The notes under the pieces: generated by a model
Told to the model about the DNA's origin: nothing
What the model saw: the letters and a program-made list of their open reading frames with translations, nothing else
Databases searched by the model: none
Translations under genes and position numbers: made by a program
In this document: one piece after another, positions 61,507 to 64,000 of the stretch
Layout of the letters: the number at the start of each line of letters is the position of its first letter
Position numbering within the stretch: the stretch's first letter is position 1
Assembly (NCBI RefSeq): GCF_009708215.1
Contig: NZ_CP046175.1
Location: forward strand, 248,001-312,000
Direction: 5' to 3'
Origin: Occultella kanbiaonis
GTDB taxonomy: Bacteria; Actinomycetota; Actinomycetes; Actinomycetales; Beutenbergiaceae
Length of the DNA: 64,000 bases

Positions 61507-61889
61507 CCGCGCTGCGCCGCGACGACGTCGATCTCGACGAGGATGTCCATGAGGTCGGAGCCGACGGTGGTGCGGACCGGGCGGTGGTCGCCGAACCGCT
61601 CGGCATAGACACCGTTGAAGGCGGCGAAGTCGCGCTTGAGGTGCTCCAGGTGCACGGTCGCCTTGATGACGTCGCTCAGGTCGAGGCCGACCACGGCGAG
61701 GGCTCGCTCGACATTGTCGAGGGTCGCCGCGGTCTGTGCCTCGACCCCGTCCGGGACGGTGCCGGTGGCCGGGTCCTGAGGTCCGAAGCCCGCGGTCCAG
61801 ACCAGTCCGGCGGCGGTGCCGACGTGGGAGTAGGGGCCGGCGGGGGTGGGTAGGGCGTCGCTGATCTGCATCTCGGGCACGGGGATCAT
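61503..61889 (-). CDS. RidA/YjgF-family enamine/imine deaminase
   Basis: 128 residues. PAGPYSHVGTAAGLVWTAGF, TLDNVERALAVVGLDLSDVI and TTVGSDLMDILVEIDVVA are RidA landmarks. The canonical catalytic arginine position near the C-terminus (R-x-x-V/A) reads RPVRTTVGS, consistent with activity, though Rid subfamilies differ. It hydrolyses reactive imines released by amino-acid oxidation. Middle of the leftward operon. ATG 61889; an internal ATG at 61871 is possible. Confidence 0.88.
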   Translation of the reverse strand: MIPVPEMQISDALPTPAGPYSHVGTAAGLVWTAGFGPQDPATGTVPDGVEAQTAATLDNVERALAVVGLDLSDVIKATVHLEHLKRDFAAFNGVYAERFGDHRPVRTTVGSDLMDILVEIDVVAAQRG

Positions 61890-61916
61890 CCTTCGGGGTG
61901 GGAGGTGGGAATCGGG

Positions 61917-63458
61917 TCAGTCTTGCCAGGTCAGGGCGGAGCCGGGACGGGACTCGGTGAGCTCGCCGTCGCGGAGCACGCGCACCCCGCCGACCCAGAC
62001 GTCGCCGATGCCGGTGGCGAGGCGTTGCGGCTCGGCGTAGGTCGCCGTGTCCGTGACCGTGCGTGGGTCGAGCAGCACGAGGTCGGCGGGTGCGCCGGGC
62101 CGGATGCGGCCACGACCGCCGAGCCCGAACCTGGCCCCGGGTGCGGCGGCCAGGTGCACGGCGGCCTCCGCCCAGGTCCAGTCGCCGAGATCGCGGACGT
62201 GCCGGGCCAGGTATCGGGCGAACGTTCCCCAGGCCCGTGGGTGCGGATGGCCGCCGACGAAGATGCCGTCCGACCCACCCATGTGGCCCCGATGGCGCAG
62301 CAGTGCCCGGACGTCGTCCTCGGTGCTCGTGGCGGGTTGCTGGAACACCGCGGTCACCGCGCCGGCCGTGTCGGCGATCAGGTCCAGGACCATCGCCGGG
62401 GCGTCCAGGCCGAGCGACTCGGCGGCCGCGCGGAGCGTGAGCCCTTCCAGGGCTGGCCTCCCTGGGACGCCGGCGAGAGTGATCCGGTCCAGTTCCTGCC
62501 CGACGGCGTCGCGCCAGCCGGGTGGCATGCACGCGAGCGCTCCGGGTCGGGACAGGCGGTCCACCAGGTCCTCCGGGGCCAGCCTGAGCAGGTCCCAGGG
62601 CAGCAGCGGCACGCTCAGCAGGCTGAACCCGGACAGGTACGGGTAGGAGTCGAAGGTCAGGTCCAGCCCGTCCCCGGCGGCGCGTTCGATCGTGGCCAGG
62701 ATCTCCTGCGCCGGTCCGTGCAGGTGGGAGATGTGGGCGCCGACGCCGCTGCGCCGGGCGATCGCCAGCACCTCGTCGAGGCCGACCGCGGACTCGGCCT
62801 CGTAGCCGCGCATGTGGGTCACGTAGGGCCGGCCGGCCGCGGCGAGCGGGCCGGCGAGCACGACGAACTCGTCGACGTCGGCGTGCACACCCGGGAGGTA
62901 GTGCAGCCCGGCCGAGAGCCCGACGGCGCCGTCGGCGAGCCCGGCCTCGACGTCGTCCCGCAGCGTGGCGACCTCGCTGGCGTCGAGGCGCTCGCGCAGT
63001 CCGGCCCGCTGGTACCGCATCGACCCGTGCGGGAGCAGATGGGCAGTGTTGACGCGCAGCGCGCCCGCGAGTGTGGCGCGATACTCGGCCAGCGTCCCGG
63101 CCGGCTCGGCCGTGCCGTTGATGCCGGCGAAGTACCGCGAGCCCCAGGCCCCGCCGTCGGCGCCCGCGCCCGCGTGCGAGACGCCGTCCTGGCCGGTGAT
63201 GGCGGTCGTCACACCCTGGCGCAGCAACGCGTGCTGCACGTGCTCCTGCCCGATGACGGCATCGGTGTGGGAGTGCGTGTCGATGAAGCCGGGCAGGAGC
63301 AACGACCCGGGCGCCGACACGACCTCGGCGGCCGTGGCGCCGGCGAGGTGCCCCACCGCCGCGATCACACCGTCGACGACCGCCACATCGGCGCGCACCG
63401 GCGCGCCGCCCGAGCCATCGACGACGCTCGCGCCGCGCACCAGCAGGTCCGCGATCAT
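61917..63458 (-). CDS. N-acyl-D-amino-acid deacylase (D-aminoacylase) family
   Basis: 513 residues. Amidohydrolase TIM barrel with metal motif PGFIDTHSHTDA, later HMRGYEAES, HISHLHGP and GGSDGIFVGGHPHPRAWG, and the small beta-domain closing with APADLVLLDP. Releases D-amino acids from N-acyl derivatives, or acts on related amides. ATG overlaps the IclR stop (63455-63458), fixing the start. Operon: IclR, deacylase, RidA, SDR, suggesting deacylation followed by oxidation of the amino acid. Confidence 0.9.
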   Translation of the reverse strand: MIADLLVRGASVVDGSGGAPVRADVAVVDGVIAAVGHLAGATAAEVVSAPGSLLLPGFIDTHSHTDAVIGQEHVQHALLRQGVTTAITGQDGVSHAGAGADGGAWGSRYFAGINGTAEPAGTLAEYRATLAGALRVNTAHLLPHGSMRYQRAGLRERLDASEVATLRDDVEAGLADGAVGLSAGLHYLPGVHADVDEFVVLAGPLAAAGRPYVTHMRGYEAESAVGLDEVLAIARRSGVGAHISHLHGPAQEILATIERAAGDGLDLTFDSYPYLSGFSLLSVPLLPWDLLRLAPEDLVDRLSRPGALACMPPGWRDAVGQELDRITLAGVPGRPALEGLTLRAAAESLGLDAPAMVLDLIADTAGAVTAVFQQPATSTEDDVRALLRHRGHMGGSDGIFVGGHPHPRAWGTFARYLARHVRDLGDWTWAEAAVHLAAAPGARFGLGGRGRIRPGAPADLVLLDPRTVTDTATYAEPQRLATGIGDVWVGGVRVLRDGELTESRPGSALTWQD

Positions 63459-64000
63459 GGCGCACCGTCGATGATCGCGCGGATCTCGGGGAGCCGGTCG
63501 AGCAGGGCGGCCAACGGCGTGCGGTAGCGGACGGCGCTGATGCTGATGGCCCCGGTCGGCTCGGTGCCCGGCCCCCACCAGACCGGCACGGCGAGGCATG
63601 CGATGCCCAGCTCGTTCTCCTCGTCCTCGACGGCGTAGCCCTGCTCGCTGACGCGAGCGAGCTCGGTGGCGAAGGCAGCCGGCGCCACGATCGTCGAGTC
63701 GGTGCGGGCATCGAGGTCGCCGTCGGCCAGCCAGGCCCGGACCTGCGCCTCACCGGTCAGGCGATGGGCGAGCAGCGCCTTCCCGACGGCGGTGCAGTGG
63801 GCGGGGTTGCGGCCGCCGATCACCGAGGTGAGCCGGACCGCACGATCGGGCGGGTCGACCTTGCCGCGGTAGACCACGTCGCGGCCGTCGAGCACCGCGT
63901 AGTGCGCGGTCTCGCCGAACCGCTGCGCCAGAGCCGTCAGGATCGGCTGCGCCCGCAGGTGGTCGGTCTGCTGCTCGTGGTAGGTGAAGGCGAGTCGCAG
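63455..64000 (-). CDS. IclR-family transcriptional regulator, 3' part only
   Basis: The C-terminal 181 codons of an IclR protein; the HTH lies beyond the window edge. The effector domain is clear: HLRAQPILTALAQRFGETAH, the VVYRGKVDPP strand, the GRNPAHCTAVGKALLA block with the family's conserved cysteine region, YAVEDEENELGIACLAVPV, and a closing GAISISAVRYR. It probably controls the adjoining deacylase operon in response to its substrate. Confidence 0.9.
   Translation of the reverse strand: MRLAFTYHEQQTDHLRAQPILTALAQRFGETAHYAVLDGRDVVYRGKVDPPDRAVRLTSVIGGRNPAHCTAVGKALLAHRLTGEAQVRAWLADGDLDARTDSTIVAPAAFATELARVSEQGYAVEDEENELGIACLAVPVWWGPGTEPTGAISISAVRYRTPLAALLDRLPEIRAIIDGAP

Noticed and set aside
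1-64000. CRISPR array, tRNA, rRNA, insertion sequence or prophage
   Set aside because: No regularly spaced repeats, tRNA-like cloverleaf, transposase or phage structural gene was recognised when reading both strands; a tRNA scan was not possible.

Overview
The window is a high-GC, densely coded bacterial chromosome segment. GTG starts are frequent and four-base ATGA gene overlaps are common. Mycothiol-type formaldehyde dehydrogenase, DUF3090, SCO1664-family and MSMEG_4193-family genes are present, and DUF222-HNH and Tat-exported proteins also occur. Together these point to an actinobacterium (Actinomycetota, most likely Micrococcales; a Beutenbergiaceae/Ruaniaceae-type organism is a guess from gene content only). 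No rRNA, tRNA, CRISPR array, insertion sequence or prophage was recognised.

Layout. 1-1.36 kb: the end of a CUT1 sugar ABC transporter (two permeases). 1.37-9.9 kb: housekeeping and accessory enzymes (NUDIX, isoaspartyl methyltransferase, SprT-like protease, methyltransferase, the giant helicase HrpA, a VOC protein, a type-A chloramphenicol acetyltransferase). 9.9-12.3 kb: a Tat-exported, lyase-like protein with a well-formed promoter and a LacI-type operator. 12.5-19.6 kb: J-domain/NERD protein, GNAT, DUF222-HNH nuclease, TIM-barrel isomerase, NERD-UvrD helicase. 19.6-24.5 kb: L7/L12-like small protein, Ada-AlkA repair protein, MFS exporter, LuxR-type regulator. 24.7-28.9 kb: a roughly 1,400-residue LPXTG-anchored surface protein with eight tandem repeats, interrupted by a frameshift in a run of five G. 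29.1-31.5 kb: lipoprotein, membrane-anchored propeller protein, and a scar that joins a PIN-toxin remnant to a copy of the propeller gene's 3' end.

31.5-41.9 kb is the most coherent accessory block: rhamnose mutarotase, lipase-maturation-factor-like membrane protein, a paralogue of the 9.9 kb exported protein, a polysaccharide pyruvyl transferase-fold protein, two LplB/YtcP-type permeases, a Tat lipoprotein solute-binding protein and a LacI regulator. Matching operator-like palindromes (consensus near GATGCAACGTTGCATC) lie about 45 bp upstream of both exported paralogues, which are 21 kb apart. This suggests one LacI regulon for a rhamnose-containing glycan.

42-56.6 kb: MFS exporter, endonuclease/exonuclease/phosphatase-family protein, NarL-type two-component system, the SCO1664/DUF3090/phosphatase trio, a hydroxyisobutyryl-CoA hydrolase-like protein, a DNA-binding-domain/citrate-synthase fusion divergent from a second citrate synthase across an inverted-repeat-rich intergenic region, mycothiol-dependent formaldehyde dehydrogenase with its metallo-hydrolase partner, an ABC-2 exporter and a cytochrome b561. 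56.7-60.3 kb: a SAM riboswitch, a candidate 11-codon leader ORF, metF and metE, closed by a strong hairpin. 60.4-64 kb: SDR, RidA, D-aminoacylase and an IclR regulator running off the window, probably a D-amino-acid or N-acyl-amino-acid degradation operon.
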